A stretch of 64,000 nucleotides of DNA from Ramlibacter albus (GTDB lineage: Bacteria > Pseudomonadota > Gammaproteobacteria > Burkholderiales > Burkholderiaceae_C). The notes beneath the pieces were generated by a model. It made no database searches. It was not told the DNA's origin and worked only from the letters and a program-made list of their open reading frames with translations. Position 1 is the stretch's first letter. Each line of letters begins with the position of its first letter. Shown piece by piece: positions 1 to 8,791 of this stretch. Both the position numbers and the translations under genes were made by a program. The DNA lies in the NCBI RefSeq assembly GCF_014297445.1, contig NZ_JACORU010000016.1, positions 1 through 64,000 on the forward strand. The letters run 5' to 3'.

Positions 1-352
1 GGAGAAAAAGGATGGGCGCTGCTACATCTACGCGACAGGCTCGGAGCCAAAAGCGAGTTACCTGCATACGCCCCTCCTGCCCGGGGTCTCCGGACAAACG
101 AACAATACAAGCGAGTTATGGCGGGGGGCCGCGAGGCCTGCCGGCGTGAGGAATTCGGGAGCGGCCGCGCAGCGGCTGCGCCGAACGTCGTAGCCATCGC
201 GCCGCGGACCGGCCGGGCGTGGCGTTGCCGCGAGGTCGAAGAGCGCAAAAACCGAAGAGAAATTGGGATCTGACCAAATCCGACCCCAATATCCTCAATT
301 TCGACCGCCAAGTTGCGAAGCGTAAATTGGCTAGTGGCGAGAAGCGGGCGAT
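1..352. other. Gene-poor stretch downstream of tolA
   Basis: No convincing complete gene is visible. On the plus strand the frame starting at base 2 stays open to a TAG at 191-193 and could be the last 63 codons of a gene entering from outside the window, but it matches no family I recognise and a frame this short is often open by chance at this GC content. Short frames after it look like shadows. No tolB or pal start follows tolA on the minus strand, which is where those genes usually sit. An imperfect palindrome lies at 262-290. Confidence 0.5.
262..290. repeat. Imperfect inverted repeat, REP/IS-end-like
   Basis: The left arm ATTGGGATCTGACC is followed, after a very short centre, by its near reverse complement ending in GACCCCAAT; 10 of 14 arm positions pair. 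Its base composition (AT-rich, GGGTC/GACCC arms) differs from the surrounding sequence. Palindromes of the GGGGTC...GACCCC type are common next to REP-associated tyrosine transposases and IS remnants in proteobacteria, so a mobile-element scar is possible; that is inference, since no transposase is visible here. Confidence 0.4.
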
Positions 353-1195
353 TCAGTCCTTCGGCCGGAACACAAGGTCTCCTCCGGGAGGAACGCGCCC
401 GTCGATATCGCGCGGCAGCACCTCGGTCTTGTCAAGCGCTCGCAAGACTGCGTCGTCCCACGCGGGGTGACCGCTCGGTTTGACAATTCGCCTGCTGACT
501 ATGGTGCCGTCCGGAGCAAGTCGAACAGCCACCACCGTCTCGGGATTCCCCGCAACTTCATCTCTGAATGCGATATTCGGTTTAACACGCGCGTTCACTC
601 GCGCGCCCCAGTTCGCCGAGGGGCCGCTGGATCGCTGTGCGTTCCCAGTCGAAGACGGCGCACCGGTCGCACCCGCCATCCCCTGCAGCTTGGCGAGCGT
701 CTCCTGGCGCAGCTTCTCCCGCTGCTGCGCGTCGCGCTCTTCGCGCTTCTTCCTGTCGGCATCTTCCTTGCGCTGCTTTTCCTGCGCGAGCTTCGCCTCT
801 TCGCGCCGCTTCTTCTCGGCCTCTTCCTTGCGGTGCTCGGCTTCCTTCTTGCGCGCGAGTTCTTCCTCGCGGCGTTTCGTTTCCGCGGCCTTCTTCTGCT
901 TTTCCAGCGCGATCTCGGCTTCGGTCGGCTGCGGCGGCTCGGGCTTCGGCTGCACCTTCGGCTCCGGCTGCGGCGGCGGAGGCGGCGGCGCCACTTCCTT
1001 TGGCGCGGCTTGCTGCGGCACGCTGGACCACAGCTCCGCATCCACCACGGCGTCCTGCGACTCGCGCTGCCACTTCACACCCCAGGTGAGGGCGGCGAGC
1101 AGCAAAAGGTGCGCGAGCAGCGCCAGCACGAACGCACGCACCAGCGCCGGCTGCGGCGGCGGCGTGAACTCGAAGCGGTCGGTGGCGGCGGGCAT
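353..1195 (-). CDS. tolA: TolA, Tol-Pal envelope protein
   Basis: Links the inner-membrane TolQR motor to TolB/Pal at the outer membrane for envelope constriction and stability. The 280-residue protein has an N-terminal membrane anchor (about residues 17-38), a proline-rich stretch (about 68-90), a long Lys/Glu/Arg/Ala coiled-coil domain (about 95-170) and a C-terminal globular TonB/TolA-like domain (about 190-280) with the typical VVAVRLAPDGTI strand pattern. It is the last gene of the rib-nusB-tol operon, 9 bases after tolR. The coiled coil is shorter than in E. coli TolA (421 residues). Downstream tolB and pal are not present in the window. Confidence 0.93.
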   Translation of the reverse strand: MPAATDRFEFTPPPQPALVRAFVLALLAHLLLLAALTWGVKWQRESQDAVVDAELWSSVPQQAAPKEVAPPPPPPQPEPKVQPKPEPPQPTEAEIALEKQKKAAETKRREEELARKKEAEHRKEEAEKKRREEAKLAQEKQRKEDADRKKREERDAQQREKLRQETLAKLQGMAGATGAPSSTGNAQRSSGPSANWGARVNARVKPNIAFRDEVAGNPETVVAVRLAPDGTIVSRRIVKPSGHPAWDDAVLRALDKTEVLPRDIDGRVPPGGDLVFRPKD

Positions 1196-1204
1196 GGGGC
1201 CCTG

Positions 1205-1630
<426 letters not shown>

Positions 1631-1631
1631 G

Positions 1632-2324
1632 TCAGTGCCCCGAGGCGCTGTGCGCGCCCAGGTTGCGCTGCAGGATGTTGGAGAACTCCTCGATGAAGGT
1701 CTCCAGCTTGATCGCGACGCGGTCGATGTCGCGCGCGAAGCGGTTGTAGGCGACGACGGCGGGGATCGCGGCGAACAGGCCGATGGCCGTCGCGACGAGG
1801 GCCTCCGCAATGCCGGGCGCCACCGTGGCCAGCGTCACCTGCTGCAGCGCGCCCAGGCCGGTGAAGGCATGCATGATCCCCCACACCGTACCGAACAGGC
1901 CCACGTACGGCGACACCGAGCCCACGGACGCGAGGAAGGACAGGTTCATCTCCACCGCGTCCACTTCGCGCTGATAGCTCGCGCGCATCGCGCGGCGCGC
2001 CCCGTCGAGCAGCGTGCCGGGGTCCTGGATGCGGCGCTCGCGCAGCTTCTGGTATTCGCGCATGCCGCTGGCGAAGATGCGCTCCATCGGCCCCGCGAGC
2101 TTCGCGTTCTGCGCGGCGGAGGCGAACAGGTCGTTCAGGCTGGTGCCCGACCAGAACTCGCGCTCGAAGTCGTCGTTCAGGCGGTTCACGCGCTTGAGCG
2201 CGAACAGCTTGCGGAAGATGGCGGCCCAGCTGGTGATGGACACCAGCACCAGCAGCAGCATCACCGCCTGCACCACGACGCTGGCGCCGAGCACGAGCTG
2301 CAGGATGGAGAGGTCTTGGTTCAT
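1632..2324 (-). CDS. tolQ: TolQ, proton channel subunit (MotA/TolQ/ExbB family)
   Basis: Inner-membrane motor subunit of the Tol-Pal system. The 230-residue protein has three membrane segments: residues about 12-35, and the pair around residues 130-200 containing GLFGTVWGIMHAF and the IAEALVATAIGLFAAIPAVVAYN helix typical of TolQ/ExbB. The start (MNQDLSILQLVLGAS) overlaps the ybgC stop as ATGA at 2321-2324, the usual ybgC-tolQ junction. It works with the tolR and tolA genes that follow. Confidence 0.95.
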   Translation of the reverse strand: MNQDLSILQLVLGASVVVQAVMLLLVLVSITSWAAIFRKLFALKRVNRLNDDFEREFWSGTSLNDLFASAAQNAKLAGPMERIFASGMREYQKLRERRIQDPGTLLDGARRAMRASYQREVDAVEMNLSFLASVGSVSPYVGLFGTVWGIMHAFTGLGALQQVTLATVAPGIAEALVATAIGLFAAIPAVVAYNRFARDIDRVAIKLETFIEEFSNILQRNLGAHSASGH

Positions 2325-2719
2325 CGGTTCAGCGTTTCCAGGATGGCGGGCGGGATGCGCCCCGGCTTCAATGTCGCCGCATCGACCCAGCCGATGCGGA
2401 TGGTGCCCTCGCAAAGGACGCTTCCTGCGGCGTCCAGCGCCTGCTGCGCGATTATGAGAGACGCGCGGCCTGCGTCTTCGAGCCGGGCGGTAACGATAAG
2501 TTCATCGTCCAGGCGCGCCGGGCGAAGGTACCGCACCGAGGTTTCGCTGACGATGAAGATGCCGCCCGTTTCCTCCCGGAGGCTGCTCTGGTGGACGCCC
2601 AGCGAGCGCAGCCACTCCGTGCGCGCGCGCTCGAAGAACTTCAGGTAGTTGGCGTAGAAGACGATGCCGCCCGCGTCGGTGTCTTCCCAGTACACGCGGA
2701 CGGGAAAGCGGAACGTCAT
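2321..2719 (-). CDS. ybgC: YbgC, tol-associated acyl-CoA thioesterase
   Basis: Hot-dog-fold thioesterase acting on short acyl-CoA or acyl-ACP, commonly the first gene of tol-pal operons. The 132-residue protein has the full 4HBT signature near the N-terminus, YWEDTDAGGIVFYANYLKF, with the catalytic Asp in DTDAGG, followed by the long helix FFERARTEWLRSLG. It overlaps the upstream aminotransferase by ATGA (2716-2719) and tolQ by ATGA (2321-2324). Confidence 0.94.
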   Translation of the reverse strand: MTFRFPVRVYWEDTDAGGIVFYANYLKFFERARTEWLRSLGVHQSSLREETGGIFIVSETSVRYLRPARLDDELIVTARLEDAGRASLIIAQQALDAAGSVLCEGTIRIGWVDAATLKPGRIPPAILETLNR

Positions 2720-3900
2720 TTCAGGACGGCGGCAAGCCGCGCAGCGGACTCCTGAAGCTGTGCCATCGAGTTCGCGGTCGAAAAACGCACGAAGCGCGCG
2801 GTTTCGGCCGTGCCGAAGTCGCGGCCGGGCGTCACCGCGACATGCGCGCGCTTCATCACCTCGAACGCGAATTCCCAGCTCGAACCCACGCCCCATTGCT
2901 CGCAGGCTTTCGAGCAGTCGGCCCACCCGTAGAAGGCGCCGTCGGGCATCACCGGTACCGAAAGCCCCATGCCGTTCAGCGCGGGGATGAAGAAGTCGCG
3001 GCGCGCACGGAACTCGCTGCGCCGGCGCTCGTATTCCGCGATGCTCTCCGGCTCGAAGCAGGCGAGCGCCGCATGCTGCGACACGGTGCTCGGGCAGATG
3101 AACAGGTTCTGCGCGAGCCGCTCGATCACCGGCACCAGCGGGTCGGGCGCCACGATCCAGCCGAGCCGCCAGCCCGTCATGTTGAAGTACTTCGAGAAGC
3201 TGTTGATGCTGATCACCTGGTCGTCGATGCCCAGCGCCGTGTGGCCGAAGGTTTCGTCGTAGGACAGGCCCAGGTAGATCTCGTCCAGCAGCGTGATGCC
3301 GCCTTTCGATTGCACGAAGGCGTGGATGCGGCGCAGTTCCTCCGGGTGGATCGAGGTGCCCGTGGGATTGGAGGGCGAGGCGAGCAGCACGCCGCGCGTT
3401 TTCGCGCCCCAGTGCTCCTGCACCTTGGCCGCACTGAGCTGGTAGCGCTCGGCCGCCGTGGTCGGGATCAGCACCGCATTGCCTTCGGCGGCGCTCACGA
3501 AGTGCCGGTTGCACGGGTAGCTCGGGTCCGGCATCAGCACCTCGTCGCCGGCTTCGATCAGCGCGAGGCAGGCGAGCTGCAGCGCCGCCGACGCACCGGC
3601 GGTGACGACGATGCGCCGCGCCGGCACGTCCACGCCGAAGCGCTGCGCATACCAGCCGCTGATGCGCTCGCGCAGCTTGTCCAGGCCCATGGCGTGCGTG
3701 TACTGCGTGAGGCCGTCGCGCACGGCTTTCGCGGCCGCCTCCTGCACGAGCGGCGGCGCGGTGAAGTCCGGCTCGCCGATGTTCAGGAAGATCATCGGCT
3801 TGCCGCTGTGCGCGAACTCGCGCGCGTACTGCGTGGCGGCCTTGGCCACCTCCATCACATAGAACGGCTCGATGCGCTCGGCGCGGCGGGCGAACCTCAT
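2716..3900 (-). CDS. Class I/II PLP-dependent aminotransferase
   Basis: A 394-residue fold-type I aminotransferase of the aspartate aminotransferase superfamily. The PLP-binding lysine is in SFSKYFNMTGWRLGW, preceded by LLDEIYLGLSYD; the substrate-carboxylate arginine is expected in the C-terminal ARFVRFSTANS region. The start MRFARRAERIEPFYVMEVAKAA gives the standard length and overlaps nusB by four bases. Position inside the rib-nusB-tol operon is a packing feature and does not reveal the substrate; alanine, aspartate or a broader keto-acid specificity are all possible. Confidence 0.85.
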   Translation of the reverse strand: MRFARRAERIEPFYVMEVAKAATQYAREFAHSGKPMIFLNIGEPDFTAPPLVQEAAAKAVRDGLTQYTHAMGLDKLRERISGWYAQRFGVDVPARRIVVTAGASAALQLACLALIEAGDEVLMPDPSYPCNRHFVSAAEGNAVLIPTTAAERYQLSAAKVQEHWGAKTRGVLLASPSNPTGTSIHPEELRRIHAFVQSKGGITLLDEIYLGLSYDETFGHTALGIDDQVISINSFSKYFNMTGWRLGWIVAPDPLVPVIERLAQNLFICPSTVSQHAALACFEPESIAEYERRRSEFRARRDFFIPALNGMGLSVPVMPDGAFYGWADCSKACEQWGVGSSWEFAFEVMKRAHVAVTPGRDFGTAETARFVRFSTANSMAQLQESAARLAAVLK

Positions 3901-4373
3901 GGCCTGGCCTTGCCCGAGGCGCGGTCGGCCTCGACTTCCAGCGGACGCAGCTTCGGCGCAAGGCCGTTGAGAACGCCGTTGACGTACTTGTGGCCGTCCG
4001 TGCCGCCGAACTCCTTGGCCAGCTCGATGCATTCGTTGAGCACGACGCGCCACGGAACGTCCGGCGCATGCAGGAACTCGTAGGCGCCGATCCACATCAC
4101 CGCGTGCTCGATCGGCGAAAGCTCCTCGAGCTTGCGGTCCAGCAGCGGCTTGATCAGCGCGTCCAGCTCCTCGGCCTCCTTGATGCAGCCGTGCAGCAGG
4201 GCGTCGTAGTGCACCGAGTCGGCCTTGTGGAAGCCGGAGAGGCCGCGGGTGAATGCGTCGATGCTTTCGGCGCTCTGGCGGCCGACGAGGTGCTGGTAGA
4301 GGGCCTGCAGGGCGAACTCGCGCGCGCGGCTGCGCGGGGCTTTCTGCGACGTCTTGCGGGGAGCAGTAGTCAT
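3897..4373 (-). CDS. nusB: NusB, transcription antitermination factor
   Basis: RNA-binding factor that, with NusE (S10), binds boxA in rRNA leaders to prevent premature termination. The 158-residue protein has the all-helical NusB fold pattern: RAREFALQALYQHL near residue 16 and the diagnostic C-terminal RVVLNECIELAKEFGGTDGHKYVNGVLN. The basic N-terminal extension (residues 1-15) is typical of beta-proteobacterial NusB. It overlaps ribH by ATGA and is followed by an overlapping aminotransferase; ribH-nusB adjacency is widely conserved. Confidence 0.96.
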   Translation of the reverse strand: MTTAPRKTSQKAPRSRAREFALQALYQHLVGRQSAESIDAFTRGLSGFHKADSVHYDALLHGCIKEAEELDALIKPLLDRKLEELSPIEHAVMWIGAYEFLHAPDVPWRVVLNECIELAKEFGGTDGHKYVNGVLNGLAPKLRPLEVEADRASGKARP

Positions 4374-4834
4374 CCCACCTCGTCCAGCAGGTTGGCCATT
4401 TCCACCGCGACGCGCGCGGCGTCCTTGCCCTTTTCCACCTGGCGGGCGATGGCCTGCTCCTCGTTCTCGGTGGTGATGATCGCGTTGGCGATCGGCAGGT
4501 GGTAGTCCAGCGCCACGCGCGTGACGCCCGCGGCCGACTCGTTGCACACCAGCTCGAAGTGGTAGGTCTCGCCGCGAATCACGCAGCCCACCGCGACCAG
4601 AGCGTCGTAGCCGCCTTTTTCCGCCAGCGCCTGCAGGGCGACGGGTACCTCCAGCGCGCCGGGCACCTTGTAGTGGTCGATGTCCTTCTCGGCCACCCCG
4701 AGTTCGATCAGCTCGCTGCGGCAGGCCGCCGCCAGCGTGTCGGTGATGGCCTCGTTGAATCGGGCCTGCACGATGCCGATGACCAGCTCCTTGCCGTCCA
4801 GCTTGTCGGCCTTGCCCTTGTCTGCGCCAAACAT
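4370..4834 (-). CDS. ribH: 6,7-dimethyl-8-ribityllumazine synthase
   Basis: Condenses 5-amino-6-ribitylamino-uracil with 3,4-dihydroxy-2-butanone 4-phosphate, the penultimate step to riboflavin. The 154-residue length is normal. Visible landmarks are VIGIVQARFNEAITD (ligand loop), VPGALEVPVALQ, AVGCVIRGETYHFELV with the phosphate and catalytic region, and PIANAIITTENEEQA. It follows ribBX after three bases and overlaps nusB by four, so the riboflavin genes and nusB are probably co-translated. Confidence 0.96.
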   Translation of the reverse strand: MFGADKGKADKLDGKELVIGIVQARFNEAITDTLAAACRSELIELGVAEKDIDHYKVPGALEVPVALQALAEKGGYDALVAVGCVIRGETYHFELVCNESAAGVTRVALDYHLPIANAIITTENEEQAIARQVEKGKDAARVAVEMANLLDEVG

Positions 4835-4837
4835 TCG

Positions 4838-5953
4838 TTATTCCTTGTTGCGGGGGATGTACCCCGTGATCTCGAGTCCATAGCCTTCGAGGCTGGGCAT
4901 GCGCCGCTGCGCGCCCATCAGCTGCATGCGGTGCACGCCGCAGCCGCGCAGGATCTGCGCGCCGATGCCGTAGGTGCGCAAGTCCATGCGGCCGCGCTCG
5001 GGCGCCTGCGCGGCGCGAGCGGTGCCTTCGAACTGCTCGACGAGCTGCTCGGCCGATTCGCCGCAATTGAGCAGCACCGCCACGCCGCGGCCATGCTGCG
5101 CGATGTGCTTCAGGCTGGTGTCCAGGCTCCACGAGTGCATCGAGCGGTTGACTTCCAGCGCGTCGAGCACCGACAGCGGCTCGTGCACGCGGACGGGCAC
5201 CGAGTCGTCGGTGGGCCACTGCCCCTTCACGAGCGCCAGGTGCACGCCCTGGCTGGGCTTGTCGCGCCACGCGACGGCGCGGAACTCGCCGTAAGCCGTG
5301 GCCAGCGGCCGCTCGCCGAGTTTTTCGACGAGGCTTTCGTTGCGGCTGCGGTACTCGATGAGATCGGCAATCGTGCCGATCTTCAGCCCGTGTTCGGCGG
5401 CGAAGAGCTGCAGGTCCGGCAGGCGCGCCATCGTGCCGTCGTCCTTCATGATCTCGCAGATCACGGCGGCCGGCGTGAGGCCCGCCATCGACGCGAGGTC
5501 GCAACCGGCTTCGGTGTGGCCGGCGCGCATGAGCACGCCGCCATCCACCGCCTGCAGCGGGAAGATGTGGCCGGGCTGGACGAGGTCCTCGGCCTTCGCG
5601 TTGCGGGCCACGGCCGCCTGCACGGTACGGGCGCGGTCGGCGGCGGAGATGCCGGTGGTGACGCCTTCGGCGGCTTCGATGGAGACGGTGAACGCCGTGC
5701 CCATCTTCGTGCCGTTGCGCGCGACCATCGGCGGCAGGCGCAGGCGCTCGCAGCGCTCGCGCGTGAGCGTCAGGCAGATGAGGCCCCGGCCGAAGCGCGC
5801 CATGAAGTTGATGGCCTCGGGCGTGACGTGGTCGGCGGCCAGCACGAGGTCGCCTTCGTTCTCGCGGTCCTCTTCGTCCACGAGGATGACGATGCGGCCG
5901 GCCTTGATGTCCGCGACGATGTCGGCGACGGGGGAGATCGGGACAGGTGTCAT
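4838..5953 (-). CDS. ribBX: 3,4-dihydroxy-2-butanone 4-phosphate synthase with degenerate RibA-like domain (RibBX)
   Basis: A 371-residue two-domain protein. Residues about 10-205 are an intact RibB domain: DEEDRENEGDLV (metal and substrate acids), RFGRGLICL, GHIFPLQA and AGHTEAGCDLA are all present. Residues about 215-371 resemble GTP cyclohydrolase II (GVHLALVKG, VPVRVHEP, LRTYGIGAQIL), but the CX10CXC zinc site that normally follows VRVHSE is missing: this stretch reads HEPLSVLDALEVNRSMHSW. That fits the RibBX variant described in proteobacteria, in which the second domain lacks cyclohydrolase activity. A separate ribA should therefore exist elsewhere in the genome. It overlaps ribE by four bases. 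Confidence 0.9.
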   Translation of the reverse strand: MTPVPISPVADIVADIKAGRIVILVDEEDRENEGDLVLAADHVTPEAINFMARFGRGLICLTLTRERCERLRLPPMVARNGTKMGTAFTVSIEAAEGVTTGISAADRARTVQAAVARNAKAEDLVQPGHIFPLQAVDGGVLMRAGHTEAGCDLASMAGLTPAAVICEIMKDDGTMARLPDLQLFAAEHGLKIGTIADLIEYRSRNESLVEKLGERPLATAYGEFRAVAWRDKPSQGVHLALVKGQWPTDDSVPVRVHEPLSVLDALEVNRSMHSWSLDTSLKHIAQHGRGVAVLLNCGESAEQLVEQFEGTARAAQAPERGRMDLRTYGIGAQILRGCGVHRMQLMGAQRRMPSLEGYGLEITGYIPRNKE

Positions 5954-6582
5954 GCCGCGGCCTTCATGCCGGCGCTGAGCATGCGCTCGACGTAACGGGC
6001 CACGGTGTCGATCTCCAGGTTGACGGGGCTGCCTTCGCGCAAGGCGCCCAGCGAGGTGTTCTGCACGGTGTGGGGAATCAGGTTGATGCTGATCTCGGTG
6101 CCCTGGGCCACGTCCTCGACGGTGTTGACCGTGAGGCTCACGCCATTGACGGTGATCGAGCCCTTGTAGGCGAGGTACTTGCCCAGCTCGCGCGGGGCGA
6201 GGATGCGCAGTTCCCAGCTTTCGCCGACCTGCGCCATCTTCGCGACGCGGCCGACGCCGTCGACGTGGCCGGAGACGATGTGGCCGCCGAGGCGGTCGTG
6301 GGCGCGAAGGGCCTTTTCGAGGTTGACGGGGCCGGGCTCGCCCAGGCCCGCCGTCTTCGAAAGCGATTCGGCGGAAACGTCGATGGTGAAGCGGCGCGTG
6401 GCGGGCTCGAGGGAGGTGACCGTCATGCACGCGCCGTTGATCGCGATACTGTCGCCCAGCCCGACGTCGTCGAGGTAGCCGGCGGGTGTTTCGATGGCGA
6501 GCCGCTTGCCGTGCTGCAAGGAACTGCCGAGGTCGTCGATGGCGGCGATGCGCCCGACGCCGGTGATGATGCCGGTGAACAT
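5950..6582 (-). CDS. ribE: Riboflavin synthase, alpha-type
   Basis: Dismutates two 6,7-dimethyl-8-ribityllumazine molecules to riboflavin. The 210-residue protein begins with the hallmark MFTGIITGVG and contains two lumazine-binding barrels in tandem: the first with IAINGACMTVTSLE and the second with GSITVNGVSLTVN, plus GGHIVSGHVDGVG at the junction. It overlaps ribBX by ATGA and follows ribD by 19 bases. Confidence 0.96.
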   Translation of the reverse strand: MFTGIITGVGRIAAIDDLGSSLQHGKRLAIETPAGYLDDVGLGDSIAINGACMTVTSLEPATRRFTIDVSAESLSKTAGLGEPGPVNLEKALRAHDRLGGHIVSGHVDGVGRVAKMAQVGESWELRILAPRELGKYLAYKGSITVNGVSLTVNTVEDVAQGTEISINLIPHTVQNTSLGALREGSPVNLEIDTVARYVERMLSAGMKAAA

Positions 6583-6601
6583 CCCGCTATTTTCGCAGAG
6601 G

Positions 6602-7720
6602 TCAGAAACTGTCCCGGCCGCGCACCCTTGCGATGACCCGCAGGTCCTCGCCGACGGGGTCGATCGACTTGAATTCGAGTTCCAGCGCGTCCGAAAGCCG
6701 CGAAAGGGGGCCGAAAGTGCTCATTCCGCGGCCTTGCCCGAGCAGCCTGGGCGCCAGGTACACGAGCAATTCGTCCACGAGGCCCTCGCGCAGGAGGGAA
6801 CCGTTGAGCTTGTGGCCGGCTTCCACGTGCACCTCGTTGACCTCGCGAGCGGCCAGGTCGCGCAGCATCGCGGCGAGGTCCACCTTGCCGCCGGGGCCGG
6901 GCAGGGCGGTCACGGTGGCACCCCGCGCTCGCAGCGCCTCCGCGCGCGCGGCGTCGTCCACGGCGGCGTAAACGAAGAGCCGGCGCCCGGGCACGAAAAG
7001 CGCGGCATCGGCGGGCAGCTCCAGGCGGCTGTCGACGAGCACGGCGTCCGGCTGGCGCTTCACCGGTGCCAGGCGCACGTCGAGGCGCGGGTTGTCCTCC
7101 AGCACCGTGCCGATGCCGGTGAGGACCACGTTCGCGCGAGCGCGCCACGCATGGCCGTCCGCGCGCGCGGCCTCGGACGTGATCCACTGGCTCGCGCCGT
7201 TCTCCAGCGCCGTCTGCCCGTCGAGGCTGGCCGCCACCTTCATTCGCACCCAAGGCGTGCCGCGCACCATGCGGCTGAAGAAGCCGAGGTTCAGCTCGCG
7301 CGATTCGGCCGCGCCGGGCCCCACCTGGACGTCCACGCCACCCGCGCGCAGGCGTTCGAAGCCCTGGCCCGCCACACGTGGGTTGGGGTCCTGCAGCGAG
7401 GCCACGACGCGCCCGATGCCCGCGGCGACGAGCGCATCGCAGCACGGGCCGGTGCGGCCATGGTGCGAGCAGGGCTCGAGGGTGACGTAGGCCGTGGCGC
7501 CGCGCACGCTGTGGCCGCGCGACGCGGCATCGGCGAGCGCCATCACTTCGGCGTGGGCCTGGCCGGCGGGCTGGGTGTGGCCCTGGCCCAGCAGTTCGCC
7601 GCCGGGCCCGACGATGACGCAGCCGACGCGCGGGTTGGGGCCCGTCAGGCCGATGGCGCGTTGCGCGAGCGCGAGCGCCGCGGCCATCGGGTCGCCCGTG
7701 TGAATCTCAGGTGCGTGCAT
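6602..7720 (-). CDS. ribD: Bifunctional pyrimidine deaminase/reductase RibD
   Basis: Second and third steps of riboflavin synthesis. The N-terminal deaminase domain carries the zinc ligands in AHAEVMAL and PCSHHGRTGPCC; the C-terminal reductase domain follows from about residue 150 (VRMKVAASLDGQTA, HVEAGHKLNGSLL). I place the start at the ATG at 7718-7720 (MHAPEIHTGD); in-frame ATGs at 7753 and 7744 would add 8-11 residues, and one at 7687 would remove 11. None has a strong Shine-Dalgarno. It is the first gene of the ten-gene operon and diverges from pilE. Confidence 0.93.
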   Translation of the reverse strand: MHAPEIHTGDPMAAALALAQRAIGLTGPNPRVGCVIVGPGGELLGQGHTQPAGQAHAEVMALADAASRGHSVRGATAYVTLEPCSHHGRTGPCCDALVAAGIGRVVASLQDPNPRVAGQGFERLRAGGVDVQVGPGAAESRELNLGFFSRMVRGTPWVRMKVAASLDGQTALENGASQWITSEAARADGHAWRARANVVLTGIGTVLEDNPRLDVRLAPVKRQPDAVLVDSRLELPADAALFVPGRRLFVYAAVDDAARAEALRARGATVTALPGPGGKVDLAAMLRDLAAREVNEVHVEAGHKLNGSLLREGLVDELLVYLAPRLLGQGRGMSTFGPLSRLSDALELEFKSIDPVGEDLRVIARVRGRDSF

Positions 7721-7850
7721 ACCAATGCTTTCATTGTGTCTCATCCACGCCAACCACTAGGCCGGGCGGTGCAACCGGTTGTCGGGCATGCGTTCCGTGT
7801 GCTGCGCCGCTCGGATAACGTTGCCGTCCAAGAGATGGAGGGTCGTGGGC

Positions 7851-8243
7851 ATGCGCAGGAAATCATGGGGCTTCACGCTGATCGAGTTGATGATGGTGGT
7901 GGCGATCATCGGCATCCTGGCCGGTGTGGCTTTCCCCGCCTACAAGTACCAGATCCGCAAGGGCGGCCGCGCGGCGGCCGAGGCGCAGATCATGGACATC
8001 GCCAACCGGCAGCAGCAGTACCTGCTGGCCAACCGCTCCTACGCCACCAAGGACCAGCTGACCACCAACGGCTACGTGATGCCGACGGACGTCAGCAAGA
8101 ACTACACGTGGGACGTCACCCTCAATTCGTCCGGCGCGCCGCCCACCTACACGATCACCTTCACGCCCACGAGCACGGGCGTCATGTCGGGCGACGGCAA
8201 CCTCACGCTCAACAGCGTGGGCACCAAGTCGAGCAACTGGTAA
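7851..8243 (+). CDS. pilE: PilE-type type IV pilin
   Basis: A 130-residue prepilin. The short basic leader MRRKSWG is followed by FTLIELMMVVAIIGILAGVAFPAY, giving cleavage after Gly with Phe+1 and Glu+5, then the pilin head (RKGGRAAAEAQIMDIANRQQQYLLANRSYA). The start at 7851 has GGAGGG seven bases upstream. It heads a plus-strand cluster of minor pilins and PilY1, so it is probably the minor pilin PilE that initiates or decorates the fibre. Its stop overlaps the pilV start (taATG). Confidence 0.92.
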   Translation: MRRKSWGFTLIELMMVVAIIGILAGVAFPAYKYQIRKGGRAAAEAQIMDIANRQQQYLLANRSYATKDQLTTNGYVMPTDVSKNYTWDVTLNSSGAPPTYTITFTPTSTGVMSGDGNLTLNSVGTKSSNW

Positions 8244-8791
8244 TGGCGGTGATGAAGCAGCGCGGCGCGACCCTCATCGAGATCCTGGTCACGATCGTCA
8301 TCGTGGCGTTCGGGTTGCTGGGGCTTGCCGGGCTGCAGATGAAGATGCAGATGTCGGAGACCGAGGCCTACCAGCGCAGCCAGGCCATCATGCTGCTCAA
8401 CGACATGGCCAGCCGCATCGCCACCAACCGCATCAACTCGGCCTCCTACGTGAGCACCACCACGTACGGCACCGGCGCCACGTGCAGCAGCATCTCCACG
8501 AGCACGCAGGCCGGCCGCGACCTGCAGGAGTGGTGCTACGCGCTCGAGGGCGCCGGCGCCACGCTCGGCACGGCCAAGGCCGGCGCCATGATCAACGGCA
8601 AGGGCTGCATCACCAGCACCTCCGGCGGCGACATCCTCGTCACGGTCGTCTGGCAGGGCCTCACCCCGATCAGCGCGCCGCCCTCGTCGGTGACCTGCGG
8701 CGCCACCAACTACGACTTCGGCACGTCCTGCGTCAACGAGCTGTGCCGCAGGTTCCTCACCACGGTGGTGAAGATCGGCACGCTGACATGA
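8243..8791 (+). CDS. pilV: Type IV pilus minor pilin PilV
   Basis: A 182-residue prepilin-like protein with leader MAVMKQRG, then ATLIEILVTIVIVAFGLLGLAGLQ, keeping Glu+5. The residues that follow (MSETEAYQRSQAIMLLNDMASRIATN) are typical of PilV, which builds the priming tip complex with PilW and PilX. Several cysteines in the C-terminal half suggest disulfides. It overlaps pilE by one base and pilW by ATGA. Confidence 0.92.
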   Translation: MAVMKQRGATLIEILVTIVIVAFGLLGLAGLQMKMQMSETEAYQRSQAIMLLNDMASRIATNRINSASYVSTTTYGTGATCSSISTSTQAGRDLQEWCYALEGAGATLGTAKAGAMINGKGCITSTSGGDILVTVVWQGLTPISAPPSSVTCGATNYDFGTSCVNELCRRFLTTVVKIGTLT

